Below, piece by piece: positions 33,032 to 42,669 of a stretch of DNA of 64,000 nt; within the stretch, counting starts at the first letter, position 1; every line of letters starts with the position of its first letter. The notes under the pieces are model-generated. The model ran no database searches. It had not been told where the DNA came from and was given only the letters and a program-made list of their open reading frames with translations. Made by a program: the position numbers and the translations under genes. Source of the stretch: Lignipirellula cremea (GTDB taxonomy: Bacteria > Planctomycetota > Planctomycetia > Pirellulales > Pirellulaceae); NCBI RefSeq assembly GCF_007751035.1, contig NZ_CP036433.1, positions 3,267,001-3,331,000 on the forward strand. The letters are read 5' to 3'.

Positions 33032-33364
33032 ATGTCCGACTCCCAACTGTCCAGTGCCCGGCTTGCCCACAATGTTTTTTTTACGCTGAAAGACAGCTCG
33101 CCGGAAGCGATTGACTGTCTGGTCGCGGCCTGCCATCAGCATTTGAACGACCACCCCGGCACCGTATTTTTTGCGGCCGGTACGCTGGTTTCGGATCTGG
33201 ATCGCCCCGTGAATGTGCGCGACTTCCATGTCGCCCTGCATGTCGTGTTTGAGAACCGGGCCGCCCACGACGTTTATCAAACGGCTGAGCGGCACCTGCA
33301 GTTTATCGCCGAGAACAAAGACAGCTGGGCCGCGGTAAAGGTCTTTGATTCTTACGTTTCCTAA
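33032..33364 (+). CDS. Dabb (stress-responsive A/B barrel) domain protein
   Basis: 110 residues from the ATG at 33032. The ferredoxin-like Dabb pattern is clear: RLAHNVFFTLKDSSPEAIDC, LVAACHQHLNDHPGTVFFAA, FHVALHVVFENRAAHDVYQT and WAAVKVFDSYV. Dabb proteins are small cytosolic dimers found in stress and polyketide-cyclase contexts; no specific role can be given. It follows the FHA gene after 52 bases on the same strand. Confidence 0.87.
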   Translation: MSDSQLSSARLAHNVFFTLKDSSPEAIDCLVAACHQHLNDHPGTVFFAAGTLVSDLDRPVNVRDFHVALHVVFENRAAHDVYQTAERHLQFIAENKDSWAAVKVFDSYVS

Positions 33365-33411
33365 AGACGCAAGTCCGACGTTGTCTCCACTTTCGAGACG
33401 CTCACACCGGC

Positions 33412-33449
33412 TTTATTCATCCGGACGGCATTTATTCATCTGGACGGCA
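33412..33449. repeat. 19-base tandem repeat at the 3' end of the flippase gene
   Basis: TTTATTCATCCGGACGGCA (33412-33430) and TTTATTCATCTGGACGGCA (33431-33449), one difference. The second copy contains the stop codon and last codons of the leftward flippase gene, so the first is a duplicated gene end. Confidence 0.8.
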
Positions 33450-34853
33450 CGTGTTCCGTTCCGCCCGGAACTTGCGCCAGACCAAGACGTACAGCGGCAG
33501 GCCCCAGGCGCCGGTGGCCAGGGCGTATCCCAGCGCCATGCCGTAAGCTGCCAGCGGACCGGATCCCAGCAACCAGACTGCCAGGCCAATGCCGCTGCTG
33601 GACAGAATGGAAGCGAGCAGAAACGGATCCTGCTTGTGCGACCGTGCATAGATCGTCAGGCACAAGATCAGCAGCGAGAGCAAACCTCCCGCCAGGAATA
33701 GCATGGTCGGTATGGGCGGCAACAAGCGTTCCGCCAGGGCGAACTTCTGCCAGCGAACCACCATCACGGCGGCGACAAACGCGGCGCTGGCCAGACTGAA
33801 TACCCCCACCGCCAATCCGGTGAAACGGAAAAATTCCCGGTCCAGTCTCGCTCGCTGATCGCTTGCCGCTAGCATGCCAAACCGCGGCGTGCGGGTCTGC
33901 ACCCAGGCCATCGCCCCACGCTGCAGGGCAATCACGATCGTCCACGTCATTCCCATTTGCCCGGCTGCCGCCGGATCGTGGTAGACAAACAGGATCGGCG
34001 CGAACATCCAGGTGGAGAAGTAACCAAAGATCGACTGTACGGCGGCCCGCCACTGCAGTGGCCAGACCTCGCTCCACCAGGGAACGACCGGCCCGCCTGC
34101 GGATGCAAAAAAGAACGGCCGAAAAAAGGCCCGGTACTGCACCAGCAGCAGGAATAGATACCAGAACAATCGCACCCCGCCTGCAACCACAGCGGCCCAG
34201 AGCCCGCCGCCCAGGGCGATGCACGTCCAGACGGCCAGGTTCCCGGTGACGGCCTGGATCACCGCCAGCCGATGCACGGCCGCCACCTGGTTGCAGCCTT
34301 CCAGCAAAGCGGAAAACGGAAACACCCACAGCAGCAAACCGTTAACAATACAGAGCGACACCCAGGGCCCGCGCCAGGCGAAGCTCGGCTCGCCCCGCAT
34401 CGCCAGGCACCAGCCTCCGCCCAGCACCACCAGCACCGTAAACGCCAGACCGGCTGCGCCGCACCATACAAAGATCAGCCGCCCAAAGCTCACCAGCCGG
34501 GACAGGCTGGCGGCGTCCCCTTCGATCGCCCCTTGCGGGTTGATCTGCAGCTTCGCCCATTCATGACTGGCGAAGTGGATGATGGTCGCCCACAGGCCCA
34601 GCTCAAAAAAGATCTGCAGCTCGATCAGGCTCCAGAAGGTGTAATAATAGCCTTGCTGGCTGCTGCTGAAATAAGCCGTAATCAACAGGGCCGTGACCGG
34701 CCCTGCCAGAAACTGCCAGCCCCGCGTCGCCAGCGCATAGCCGACCGCGGGGTTGATCCCCAGGCGGTCGGCCCAGGTCCCTGCGGCCGGTTCAGATTGG
34801 GCTCCGACTGCCGGCGCGTGCGGATCAGCCGGATCGGGAGGCGGCGTTCCCAA
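33432..34853 (-). CDS. Flippase-like multi-pass membrane protein
   Basis: 473 residues, about 12 hydrophobic segments, in the style of MATE/MurJ-like polysaccharide exporters: YALATRGWQFLAGPVTALLI, TFWSLIELQIFFELGLWATI, NGLLLWVFPFSALLEGCNQV, GLAVGVFSLASAAFVAAVM. It probably flips a lipid-linked sugar or moves a similar amphiphile, which is inference from topology. No other polysaccharide gene is adjacent. The start is a TTG (MGTPPPDPAD) four bases after the stop of the upstream glutamate dehydrogenase gene on the same strand; the Shine-Dalgarno is poor, so the start is uncertain, but the frame is not. Confidence 0.78.
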   Translation of the reverse strand: MGTPPPDPADPHAPAVGAQSEPAAGTWADRLGINPAVGYALATRGWQFLAGPVTALLITAYFSSSQQGYYYTFWSLIELQIFFELGLWATIIHFASHEWAKLQINPQGAIEGDAASLSRLVSFGRLIFVWCGAAGLAFTVLVVLGGGWCLAMRGEPSFAWRGPWVSLCIVNGLLLWVFPFSALLEGCNQVAAVHRLAVIQAVTGNLAVWTCIALGGGLWAAVVAGGVRLFWYLFLLLVQYRAFFRPFFFASAGGPVVPWWSEVWPLQWRAAVQSIFGYFSTWMFAPILFVYHDPAAAGQMGMTWTIVIALQRGAMAWVQTRTPRFGMLAASDQRARLDREFFRFTGLAVGVFSLASAAFVAAVMVVRWQKFALAERLLPPIPTMLFLAGGLLSLLILCLTIYARSHKQDPFLLASILSSSGIGLAVWLLGSGPLAAYGMALGYALATGAWGLPLYVLVWRKFRAERNTCRPDE

Positions 34854-34856
34854 GGC

Positions 34857-36092
34857 TTAGCTCAAACCGCCCAGCTGGGCCGCTTTGTAAACGCGCTGCA
34901 CGGCAATCACATAGGCGGCTGTCCGCAGGCTGATATTCTTTTCTTGCGACTCACGCCACACGTTCTCAAACGCCTGGGTCAGCACGTGGTCCAGTTCCTG
35001 CCGCACCCGGTTGAGACCCCATTTGTAGTACTGCTGGTTCTGGACCCACTCAAAATAGCTGACCGTTACACCGCCGGCGTTGGCCAGAATGTCGGGCAGG
35101 ATCGTCACCCCGCGCTGGTCCAGGTGCTCATCGGCCTCAGGTGTGACGGGGCCGTTCGCCCCTTCGATGATGATCGACGCCCTGACGCTGGGGGCGTTCT
35201 CAATGGTGATGACCCCGCCGATCGCGGCCGGAATCAGAATGTCGACATCCAGGGCGATCAGCTCCTGGTTTGTGATCCGCTCGGCGTTCGCGTACCCTTT
35301 GAGCTGCATGTTGTTCGCCAGCATGTAGCGCAGCACTTCGGGAATATCGAGTCCCTCCTTCCGGTAGTAGGCGCCCGTGACATCGCTGACGGCCGTCACT
35401 TTGAAGTCCGACTCCGCCAGCAGTTTGGCCGCGTGCGAACCGACATTGCCAAACCCCTGGATGGCGACCGTCGTCTCGGCCGGCTTCCGTCCCAGTCGCC
35501 GCAATAGCTTGAAGGCCAGCAGTCCCACCCCGCGTCCCGTCGCTTCTTCGCGGCCTTCGGCTCCGTAGTGCTCGACCGGTTTGCCGGTCACGCAGGCCGG
35601 AGAGAAGCCGTGATATTTTTCCCACTGGTTGCGGATCCAGGCCATCTCCCGGGCGCCCGTCCCCATGTCGGGCGCCGGAATGTCGGTATCGGGGCCGAAT
35701 ACATCGTGAATAGCATCGACGAACCGCCGGGTAAGACGCTCCAGTTCTTTCTTGCTCAGTTCCCGCGGAGCGACGCAGACGCCGCCTTTGGCGCCGCCGT
35801 AAGGCAGATCGACAACGGCCGTTTTCCAGGTCATCAGCGAAGCCAGGGCGCGGACGTCATCAAGGTCGACCTCAGGATGGTATCGCAAGCCGCCCTTCAT
35901 CGGACCGCGGGCGTTGTTGTGCTGCACCCGATAGCCGATGAACGACTTCAGATCGCCGTTATCCATCTCGATCGGAATCTGCACCTGGACCTCTCGGCGG
36001 GCGGTCGTCAACCAGACGCGCACCGCATCGGACAAGTCGATGATATCGCTTGCTTTTTGAAAGTAGAGTTTGGTCGCTTCAAACGCCTTCAT
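34857..36092 (-). CDS. gdhA: Glu/Leu/Phe/Val dehydrogenase (NAD(P)-glutamate dehydrogenase)
   Basis: 411 residues, start ATG behind GAGG. Substrate-side blocks: GDLKSFIGYRVQHNNARGPM, KGGLRYHPEVDLDDVRALAS, LPYGGAKGGVCVAPRELSKK (catalytic Lys in GGAKGG region), DIPAPDMGTGAREMAWIRNQ. The nucleotide domain carries TVAIQGFGNVGSHAAKLLAE and DILIPAAIGGVITIENA. The family interconverts glutamate and 2-oxoglutarate plus ammonium in the cytosol; glutamate is the likeliest substrate from length and motifs, but leucine/valine dehydrogenases share the fold. Its stop lies three bases from the start of the flippase gene. Confidence 0.93.
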   Translation of the reverse strand: MKAFEATKLYFQKASDIIDLSDAVRVWLTTARREVQVQIPIEMDNGDLKSFIGYRVQHNNARGPMKGGLRYHPEVDLDDVRALASLMTWKTAVVDLPYGGAKGGVCVAPRELSKKELERLTRRFVDAIHDVFGPDTDIPAPDMGTGAREMAWIRNQWEKYHGFSPACVTGKPVEHYGAEGREEATGRGVGLLAFKLLRRLGRKPAETTVAIQGFGNVGSHAAKLLAESDFKVTAVSDVTGAYYRKEGLDIPEVLRYMLANNMQLKGYANAERITNQELIALDVDILIPAAIGGVITIENAPSVRASIIIEGANGPVTPEADEHLDQRGVTILPDILANAGGVTVSYFEWVQNQQYYKWGLNRVRQELDHVLTQAFENVWRESQEKNISLRTAAYVIAVQRVYKAAQLGGLS

Positions 36093-36273
36093 GAATAGCC
36101 TCGGTCAAAGTCGTAAGGGCGGGAGGGTTACGCCATTGTACCACCCTCAGTTGGACTCGAAAGATAGAGCGCCACGCCAGCATGGAGCGAGCGGAAAGTC
36201 GTTCGTGGTTCCTGGTTCCTGGTTGAGGAAGATGGGCGTGGCTGTGGTGATGACCGATGGGTCTGCTGGGAGC

Positions 36274-37266
36274 TTATTGGCGGTCCTTGTTGACGGGCTC
36301 TTTGTCGCCCGTGACGACGGGGGCCTCCGGGGCGGCGGAGTATTCGCTCCAGCCGCAGTAATAGTTCTTGACCTGCGGATAGCCGGCCAGTTCCAGGGCC
36401 AGCGCGTTGACCGACGCCCGGCCGCCCGAATAGCAGTGCGTCACAATGGTGGCGTCCGGCTGAAAGCCCTGCTCGGCGAGCAGCAGGCGGAGCGCTTCGC
36501 GATCGAGAAAACGGCCGTCCTCCGCCAGCAGGTCGGACCATTCCAGATGCAGCGCCCCGGGCATCCGCCCCGCTCGACTGCCGGCCAGTTTCGCGCCGGT
36601 GAATTCGCCAGGCGAACGGGCGTCCATGATCTGCCAGTCGCCGCTGTCCCGGGCTTTCAGCAGGTCAGACATTTCCGCCAAACGATCGGCCTGGAACTTC
36701 GCCGTAAACGTGGAAGCGGCCGGTTCGGTCTTCTGGGCCGAAAGCGGAAAGCCAGCCCGCGTCCAGGCGGGCAGCCCGCCGTCGAGCAGCAGCACCTGAT
36801 TCACGCCGACGTATTTCAACAACCACCAGACGCGGGCGGCGTCGGTAATGCCGCCGCCGTAAACCACCACGGTGCTGTCCGCGTTAATGCCCAGCGACCG
36901 CACGGCCTGCGACCAGAATTCAACGTCGTGCAGGCCGTCTTTGGCCAGGGCTTTCGTTTTCCAGGCGGCCAGATCGACGCCTGTCGCGCCGGGCAGATGG
37001 GCTTTCTGGTATTCGTCCGTCGCACGCACATCGACCAGCCGCACCTTGGCCTCGACCAACTTCGCTTTGAGCTGATCAGCCTGAATAAGGATCGCGCCCT
37101 CGGCCAACGGAGCAGCGGCAATCGCAGGTGTCGCTTGCCAGCAGGCGCCGGCGAAAGCGATGCCCAGCAGGGCTAGTCGAAGCATGCCCCTATGCGGCAA
37201 GTCCGCCCGTACGGAACGTCCTGAGGAAGCGGCCCGATTTGAGAAAAATGCTTTGCGGCGTAGCAT
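36274..37266 (-). CDS. Exported two-domain rhodanese (sulfurtransferase)
   Basis: 330 residues from the ATG at 37266, behind AAAGGAT. A hydrophobic signal lies at 28-50 (MLRLALLGIAFAGACWQAT). Two rhodanese domains follow: the first (about 58-180) has VRLVDVRATDEYQKAHLPGA and VVVYGG without an active cysteine; the second (about 200-315) has MDARSPGEFTGAKLAG and the persulfide-forming Cys in VTHCYSGGRASVN. The inactive-plus-active arrangement is typical of thiosulfate or 3-mercaptopyruvate sulfurtransferases, here placed outside the cytoplasm. The 180 bases to the gdhA start show nothing notable. Confidence 0.9.
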   Translation of the reverse strand: MLRRKAFFSNRAASSGRSVRADLPHRGMLRLALLGIAFAGACWQATPAIAAAPLAEGAILIQADQLKAKLVEAKVRLVDVRATDEYQKAHLPGATGVDLAAWKTKALAKDGLHDVEFWSQAVRSLGINADSTVVVYGGGITDAARVWWLLKYVGVNQVLLLDGGLPAWTRAGFPLSAQKTEPAASTFTAKFQADRLAEMSDLLKARDSGDWQIMDARSPGEFTGAKLAGSRAGRMPGALHLEWSDLLAEDGRFLDREALRLLLAEQGFQPDATIVTHCYSGGRASVNALALELAGYPQVKNYYCGWSEYSAAPEAPVVTGDKEPVNKDRQ

Positions 37267-37436
37267 CGATTATCCTTTAGAGTAACAAATGACGTTGATC
37301 AGCCATTGCGCCAGCCGGGGCTGTCGTCTGCCAGGCAACTGCTGCGGCCGAAGGTGTGTGTTTATTCTACTGCAACAGGGTTCGGAAAGTGATGCGGACC
37401 GCAGGTGCTCTTCTTATTCGATGCAAGGAAAACCAG

Positions 37437-38876
37437 GTGAAGAACCTCTCTATCGCGTGCCTTTTATTCGTCGTCTGGCTGGGACAGCCGGTGGCTGCTT
37501 CAGCGGCGAAGCCGAACCTGCTGTTTATTTTTCTGGATGACTTCGGCTGGCGCGACGCTGGCTTTATGGGTACGGACTTTTATGAAACGCCGCACCTGGA
37601 TGCGCTGGCCGCCGCGGGGATGATCTTCACCGACGCCTATGCGTGCGCAGCCAACTGCGCGCCGGCCCGTGCCGGGTTGCTGTCGGGCCAGTACAGCCCC
37701 CGTCATCAGATTTATAACGTCGGCGTCGGCGCGCGGGGAGACGCCCGTTTCCGCCAGCTGAAGCATACGCCGGGCGTCGACACGCTGGACCCGCAGCTGC
37801 GCACCTGGGCGCACCAGCTGCAGCAGGCAGGCTACAGAACGGCCACGCTAGGGAAGTGGCATTTGAGCAAGGACCCGCTGCCGTACGGCTTTGATGTGAA
37901 CATCGGCGGCACGCACTCCGGCAGTCCGCCCCGCGGTTATTACCCGCCGCACGGGAAAACGCCGGGCCTGGAACAGGCGCCCGCCGACGAGTACCTGACC
38001 GATCGTTTAAGCGAAGAGGCGATTGCTTTCATCCGGAGTTGCGGCGATCGTCCCTGGGCTCTGTATCTGACGCACTTCGCGGTGCATACGCCTTTGGATG
38101 CCAAACGGGAGCTGCTTGAAAAGTACCAGGCGAAGCCGTCCGGCAAACTGCACCAGCATGTCAAAATGGCGACCATGATCCAGGCGGTTGACGACGGCGT
38201 CGGACGGATCCAGGCCGTGCTCGACGAACTCCATCTGACCGACAACACGATCGTCGTCTTCTCCTCCGACAACGGCGGCTATGGTCCCGCCACCGACATG
38301 GCGCCGTTGCGAGGCTATAAAGGGACGTATTACGAAGGCGGCATTCGCGTGCCGCTGTTCGTCAAATGGCCCGGCGTGGTGCAGCCCGGCACAACCTGCA
38401 AAGAGCCAGTGATCGGCGCCGATCTGTACCCCACATTCTGCGCGATGACTGGCGCGCCGCTGCCGGACGACCAGCCGCTCGACGGCGTGAGCCTCGTCCC
38501 CCTGCTTCGCGGCGAAAAAAGCCCCGCGGAGGGTCGGCCGTTGTACTGGCATTTTCCCGCCTATCTGCAGTCGTACAGCGTGACGAACGAGCAGCGCGAT
38601 CCCTTGTTCCGGGCGCGTCCCTGCAGTGTGGTTCGCCAGGGCGACTGGAAGCTGATCCAGTACTTTGAAGACGGCGACCTGGAACTGTTCAACCTGCGCG
38701 AGGACCTGGGCGAATCAACCAGCCTGGCAAAAACGGAACCGGAGCAAACCCAGCGCATGCTGCAGCAACTACAGCAGTGGCAGCAAGCGCTGCACGCCCC
38801 CATCCCGGATGAGCGGAACCCTGACTACGACCCGGCGGCCGAAGCCAAGGCAATCGCCCGGGCTCGCAAAAAATAG
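37437..38876 (+). CDS. Exported sulfatase (arylsulfatase A family)
   Basis: 479 residues from a GTG at 37437 behind AAGGAA; an ATG at 37392 is possible, but the GTG leaves a normal signal peptide (LSIACLLFVVWLGQPVAASA). Metal ligands D34-D35 are in IFLDDFGWRD; the formylglycine site is CAPAR at 74-78 (C-x-P-x-R), needing a maturase. Also seen: YRTATLGKWHLSKD, VVFSSDNGGYGPATD, TYYEGGIRVPLFVKWP. Planctomycetes use such enzymes to remove sulfate esters from algal and other glycans. The substrate is unknown and no glycoside hydrolase is adjacent. Confidence 0.94.
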   Translation: MKNLSIACLLFVVWLGQPVAASAAKPNLLFIFLDDFGWRDAGFMGTDFYETPHLDALAAAGMIFTDAYACAANCAPARAGLLSGQYSPRHQIYNVGVGARGDARFRQLKHTPGVDTLDPQLRTWAHQLQQAGYRTATLGKWHLSKDPLPYGFDVNIGGTHSGSPPRGYYPPHGKTPGLEQAPADEYLTDRLSEEAIAFIRSCGDRPWALYLTHFAVHTPLDAKRELLEKYQAKPSGKLHQHVKMATMIQAVDDGVGRIQAVLDELHLTDNTIVVFSSDNGGYGPATDMAPLRGYKGTYYEGGIRVPLFVKWPGVVQPGTTCKEPVIGADLYPTFCAMTGAPLPDDQPLDGVSLVPLLRGEKSPAEGRPLYWHFPAYLQSYSVTNEQRDPLFRARPCSVVRQGDWKLIQYFEDGDLELFNLREDLGESTSLAKTEPEQTQRMLQQLQQWQQALHAPIPDERNPDYDPAAEAKAIARARKK

Positions 38877-38988
38877 ACTAAGAATATCAGTCGGGGCGCA
38901 GCCGCCAGCTTGCCCATCTTGTCTTGTGAAGAAAAGCAGCGCTTCCTACAATCCCGCCCTTTCCAGTCCTTGTTTTGCCGGAGGGGCA

Positions 38989-39597
38989 ATGATGATTGAT
39001 GTAAAACAGATATCGCAGCTCCATCGCGATATGGTCGTGCGCTGGCATGCGCAGGATGTCGACAACCCGTCGTTTGGTTTCCTGGCGCTGGTTTGCGCCC
39101 AGCATGGTTACAACTTTCGGTTGTGGCACGAAGAAGACTCGGCGCGCTGCCCGGAGGCGATCGACCGCACCATCGCCAATGTGAAAAGGGCGATCGACAA
39201 GCTCAACCAGAAGCGGAACGACGCGATCGAAAAGCTCGACGATTGGATCGCCGATGCGATGATCGATCGGGAGACCGTCATCGAAGAAGGCGCCCGGCTC
39301 AATACCGAAACGCCCGCCAGCGTGATCGATCGCCTGTCGATTCTGTCGCTGCGTATTTACCATCTGGAAGAGCAGCTCGACCGCGAAGACGCCTGCCCCC
39401 AGCACATCGAATCGGTCGGCCGCAAGCTGACGGTCTGCTATGTGCAGCAGTCCGATCTGACCAATTCGCTGACCGAGCTGCTGGCCGACATCTTCGCCGG
39501 CCGCAAGCGGCATCGCGTGTATCGCCAGTTCAAAATGTACAACGACCCCAGCCTGAACCCCTATTTGTACACGCGAGAAACCAAGATGGTTGGTTAA
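38989..39597 (+). CDS. DUF4254 protein
   Basis: 202 residues from the ATG at 38989, behind GGAGGGG; an ATG follows directly. Family blocks: QLHRDMVVRWHAQDVD, FLALVCAQHGYNFRLWHEED, ANVKRAIDKLNQKRNDAIEK, LDDWIADAMI, SILSLRIYHLEEQLDRED and a basic end (AGRKRHRVYRQFKMYND). DUF4254 is an all-helical cytosolic protein of unknown function, in other genomes often near cell-envelope glycan genes. The long helices here could form a coiled-coil dimer. It lies downstream of the sulfatase gene after about 110 bases. Confidence 0.85.
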   Translation: MMIDVKQISQLHRDMVVRWHAQDVDNPSFGFLALVCAQHGYNFRLWHEEDSARCPEAIDRTIANVKRAIDKLNQKRNDAIEKLDDWIADAMIDRETVIEEGARLNTETPASVIDRLSILSLRIYHLEEQLDREDACPQHIESVGRKLTVCYVQQSDLTNSLTELLADIFAGRKRHRVYRQFKMYNDPSLNPYLYTRETKMVG

Positions 39598-39978
39598 TCG
39601 CCGCCGCTTGATTTCCCAGTAGCGGAGCAGGCTACAGGTCCCCATCGTCACGCAAAGTAGTGGAATCGGCCACAGGTCCCTTTGTTACGCAAGGCAGGGG
39701 ACCTGGCGGCGCCAGCATTCCATCACGTCCCTCGCTTTCTGCCAGGGGCCCGGCGCCGATGCGCGGCCCTCTCGATTCACCCTGATCTGCCCGCGCCCAG
39801 AACGGCAATTCCTTTCGCAGTCCTTCGTAAAAGCACGCGCTTGGTTTTCCTGAGCCCCTTTCTCCTGCGCCGGTCTGTGTTCTAGGCGCCCTGGGGGCGA
39901 AGTGTTATGTTCACCCATTGGCCGCGACGGGCGGCCTCCTCCCTGCGGGTCGAACGCTGACACGGGTCCAACGCACCG
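39598..39978. other. Intergenic stretch before the M16 peptidase pair
   Basis: No gene seen. It has an imperfect 25-base direct repeat, ACAGGTCCC..(T)CACGCAA at 39634 and ACAGGTCCC..TTACGCAA at 39672, 38 bases apart, and a small palindrome TGGCGGCGCCA near 39706. The promoter for the peptidase operon should lie here. Confidence 0.55.
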
Positions 39979-41220
39979 ATGCAATCCATTCTTATTCATC
40001 GCTTTGATAACGGCCTGCAGTTACTGGCCGAGCAGATGGATTACCTGGAGTCAGTCGCCTTCTCGCTGCAGGTTCCTGGCGGCTACGTCTACGATCCCGA
40101 TGACCGCGAAGGCCTGGCCAATTTCACCTGTGAAATGGCGCTGCGCGGCTGCGGCGAACGCTCGGCCCGCCAGTTTATCGAGGACCTCGACAACCTGGGC
40201 GTCAATTACAACTCAGGCGTCGCCAGTGAGTTCGCCGGATTCCGCGGCGCCATGGCCAGCGCCATGCTTGACCCGGCGCTGGAACTGGTCGCTGATTTTG
40301 TGCGACGTCCGCATCTGCCGGCCGATCAACTGGAAGATGGCCGCCTGGTCTGCCAGCAGGAGATCCGCGCCCTCGATGATGACGTGGCCCAGCAGATGAT
40401 GCTGGAGCTGCGGCGCCGCACGTTCAATGCTCCCTACGGCCGGGCTCATCATGGCACGCTGGAATCGCTGGCCAGCATTACCCTGGGCGATATTCGCGGC
40501 TTCTTTGAGAAAATGTATCGCCCCGACGGGGCCGTGCTGAGCGTGGCCGGCAAGTTCGACTGGAACCATCTGATCGAGCGCATCGAATCGCTGCTCGGAG
40601 ACTGGTCCGGCGTGGAGAACTTCGAGCCCGTCGTGTCCCCCCCGACCGCCGGCGATCTGCATATCGAGTACCCCTCGAACCAGACGCACATCGGTCTGTC
40701 CTATGCGGCGCCTTCCTATATTGAAGACGATTACTTCCCGGCCCGGGCGGCCGTCGGCGTGCTGGCCGACGGTATGACCTCGCGGTTCTTTACCGAGGTT
40801 CGCGAGAAACGCGGCCTGGTGTATTCGGTCGGTGCATCGTACGATTCGCTGCGCGACGCAGGCGCCGTGTTCTGTTACGCCAGCTCCACGACCGACCGAG
40901 CGCAAGAGACGCTCGACGTCATGCGGGCCGAACTGGTCCGCCTGGGCGAAGGGATTGAACCTGATGAACTCGATCGGCTCAAAGTCCAGCTGAAGACGGG
41001 CCTGTTGATGGAGCAGGAATCCAGCCGTTCCCGCTGCGCCACCCTGGTGGGCGACTGGCGTCTTTTGGGCCGCGTGCGGACCCGCAACGAAGTACTGTCC
41101 CTGGTGGAAGGGCTCACGTGCGAGGCGGTCAACGCCTGGCTGGCCGAAAACCCGCCCCGGGATTTTCGCGTCGTCACGATTGGAAAGAAGGCTCTGGAGT
41201 CGCCCGATGCAGTTTCGTGA
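39979..41220 (+). CDS. M16 peptidase homologue without the zinc motif (inactive subunit)
   Basis: 413 residues with the two-halved M16 fold (N half DNGLQLLAEQMDYLESVAFS, C half TAGDLHIEYPSNQTHIGLSY and REKRGLVYSVGASYDS). At the place of HxxEH it has LANFTCEMALRG, so zinc cannot be bound. The C-terminal R-x6-Y substrate-binding element (RGLVYSVGASYDS) is retained. Together with the overlapping next gene it fits the heterodimeric M16B arrangement, one active and one inactive subunit, as in mitochondrial processing peptidase. No signal peptide, so it is probably cytosolic. Confidence 0.9.
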   Translation: MQSILIHRFDNGLQLLAEQMDYLESVAFSLQVPGGYVYDPDDREGLANFTCEMALRGCGERSARQFIEDLDNLGVNYNSGVASEFAGFRGAMASAMLDPALELVADFVRRPHLPADQLEDGRLVCQQEIRALDDDVAQQMMLELRRRTFNAPYGRAHHGTLESLASITLGDIRGFFEKMYRPDGAVLSVAGKFDWNHLIERIESLLGDWSGVENFEPVVSPPTAGDLHIEYPSNQTHIGLSYAAPSYIEDDYFPARAAVGVLADGMTSRFFTEVREKRGLVYSVGASYDSLRDAGAVFCYASSTTDRAQETLDVMRAELVRLGEGIEPDELDRLKVQLKTGLLMEQESSRSRCATLVGDWRLLGRVRTRNEVLSLVEGLTCEAVNAWLAENPPRDFRVVTIGKKALESPDAVS

Positions 41221-42439
41221 GCACCAGCTGAAAAACGGCCTGCACATCATTGCCGAGTGCAACCCCGACGCCTATTCGACCGGGCTGGGGTTCTTCGTCG
41301 ACGCCGGCTCGCGCGATGAGACCGAGGAGAACTCGGGCGTCTCGCACTTCCTGGAGCATATGCTCTTCAAGGGGACCGCCAAGCGGAACGCCTGGGAAGT
41401 CAACCGCGACCTGGACGCCATGGGCTCGCAGAGCAACGCCATGACGAACCAGGAACGCACCATTTATTACGCAGCCGTCCTGCCCGAATTCCAGGACTCC
41501 ATGCTGGAACTGCTCAGCGACCTGATGCGGCCGGCCCTGCGCGAAGAAGATTTCGAGGTCGAAAAAGAAGTCATCCTGGAAGAGATCCAGTCCGGCGACG
41601 ACCAGCCGCCCTTTGGCGGTAATGAAAAGGCGATGGAGCTGTACTTTGGCGATCATCCGCTGGGCCGCCGAATCCTGGGCACGCCCGAATCGATCGAGGC
41701 CCTGAAGGTCGAGCAGATGCGCGACTACTTCGCCCTGCGGTACAGCCCCCAGAACGTCACGCTGGCCGCGGCCGGAGCGGTGGATTTCGACGCGCTGGTG
41801 GAGCGGGCGGAAGAGTACTGCGGTCACTGGTCGGCCTTCCCCACGTCGCGGAACATTGACCCGACGACCACGAACCGGGGCGTGCACATGCTGGTCAAAG
41901 ACCAGTCGACGCAGGAATATGTGCTGCTGTTTTCCGACGGCCCCGCCGCCGACGACGAAGACCGGATGGCGGCCCGCGTCATGGCGACCATCCTGGGCGA
42001 CGATTCCGGCAGCCGGTACTACTGGGAGCTGATCGATACCGGCCTGGCCGAATACGCCGAGGTCGGCTGTTACGAGTACCAGGGCATCGGCATGGTCGCC
42101 CGCTTCCTGTGCTGTGCTCCCGAGGAAACGGCCGCCAACCTGGAGCGGATGCGAACGATCGAAGCCGCCCTGCAGCGGGACGGCGTTACGGCCGAAGAAC
42201 TCCGCCAGGCGCAGAACAAAATCTGCTCCCACGTAGCGCTCGGCAGCGAGCGACCGATGAACCGCCTCTTCGCCCTGGGCGTCAACTGGCTGCAGCGCAA
42301 GCAGTATCGCACCGTACGGGAAACGGTCGAAGGCTACACGGCCGTGCAGATCAGCAACATCACCGACGTGCTGCAGAAATACCCGCTGGACCAGACGCTC
42401 ACCATGGCCGTGGGCCCGCTGGAACATTTGCCGTCATAG
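41207..42439 (+). CDS. M16 zinc metallopeptidase (active subunit)
   Basis: 410 residues; the ATG at 41207 lies 14 bases inside the upstream gene. The inverted zinc motif HFLEH is at 47-51 (NSGVSHFLEHMLFKG), with the distal glutamate in EKEVILEEIQ near 119-128. The second half is present but shorter on recognisable motifs (QEYVLLFSDGPAADDEDRMA, ILGDDSGSRYYWELIDTG). The overlap implies translational coupling and a 1:1 complex with the inactive partner. Substrates of such bacterial pairs are short peptides or peptide tags; none can be assigned here. Confidence 0.93.
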   Translation: MQFREHQLKNGLHIIAECNPDAYSTGLGFFVDAGSRDETEENSGVSHFLEHMLFKGTAKRNAWEVNRDLDAMGSQSNAMTNQERTIYYAAVLPEFQDSMLELLSDLMRPALREEDFEVEKEVILEEIQSGDDQPPFGGNEKAMELYFGDHPLGRRILGTPESIEALKVEQMRDYFALRYSPQNVTLAAAGAVDFDALVERAEEYCGHWSAFPTSRNIDPTTTNRGVHMLVKDQSTQEYVLLFSDGPAADDEDRMAARVMATILGDDSGSRYYWELIDTGLAEYAEVGCYEYQGIGMVARFLCCAPEETAANLERMRTIEAALQRDGVTAEELRQAQNKICSHVALGSERPMNRLFALGVNWLQRKQYRTVRETVEGYTAVQISNITDVLQKYPLDQTLTMAVGPLEHLPS

Positions 42440-42669
42440 GGGCGGTATCTATATACTGTGCGTTCGTCACACCGCGCACGGTCTGCGCAATAAGGGCGGG
42501 TCGGCAGTGGGCGATTAGCGGTCAACATCCGGCCGCTTCCTCGATTCAGCAGTGGCTCGATTTTTCTTTGCCAGCTTCTCCGTTCGGACAGGGCCTGAGG
42601 GAGTCTGGACGGCCCCATTTCACTCTGCCAGACTGTTCTAAGTCTTTGTAAATGTGCGGAGGAAGCAGT

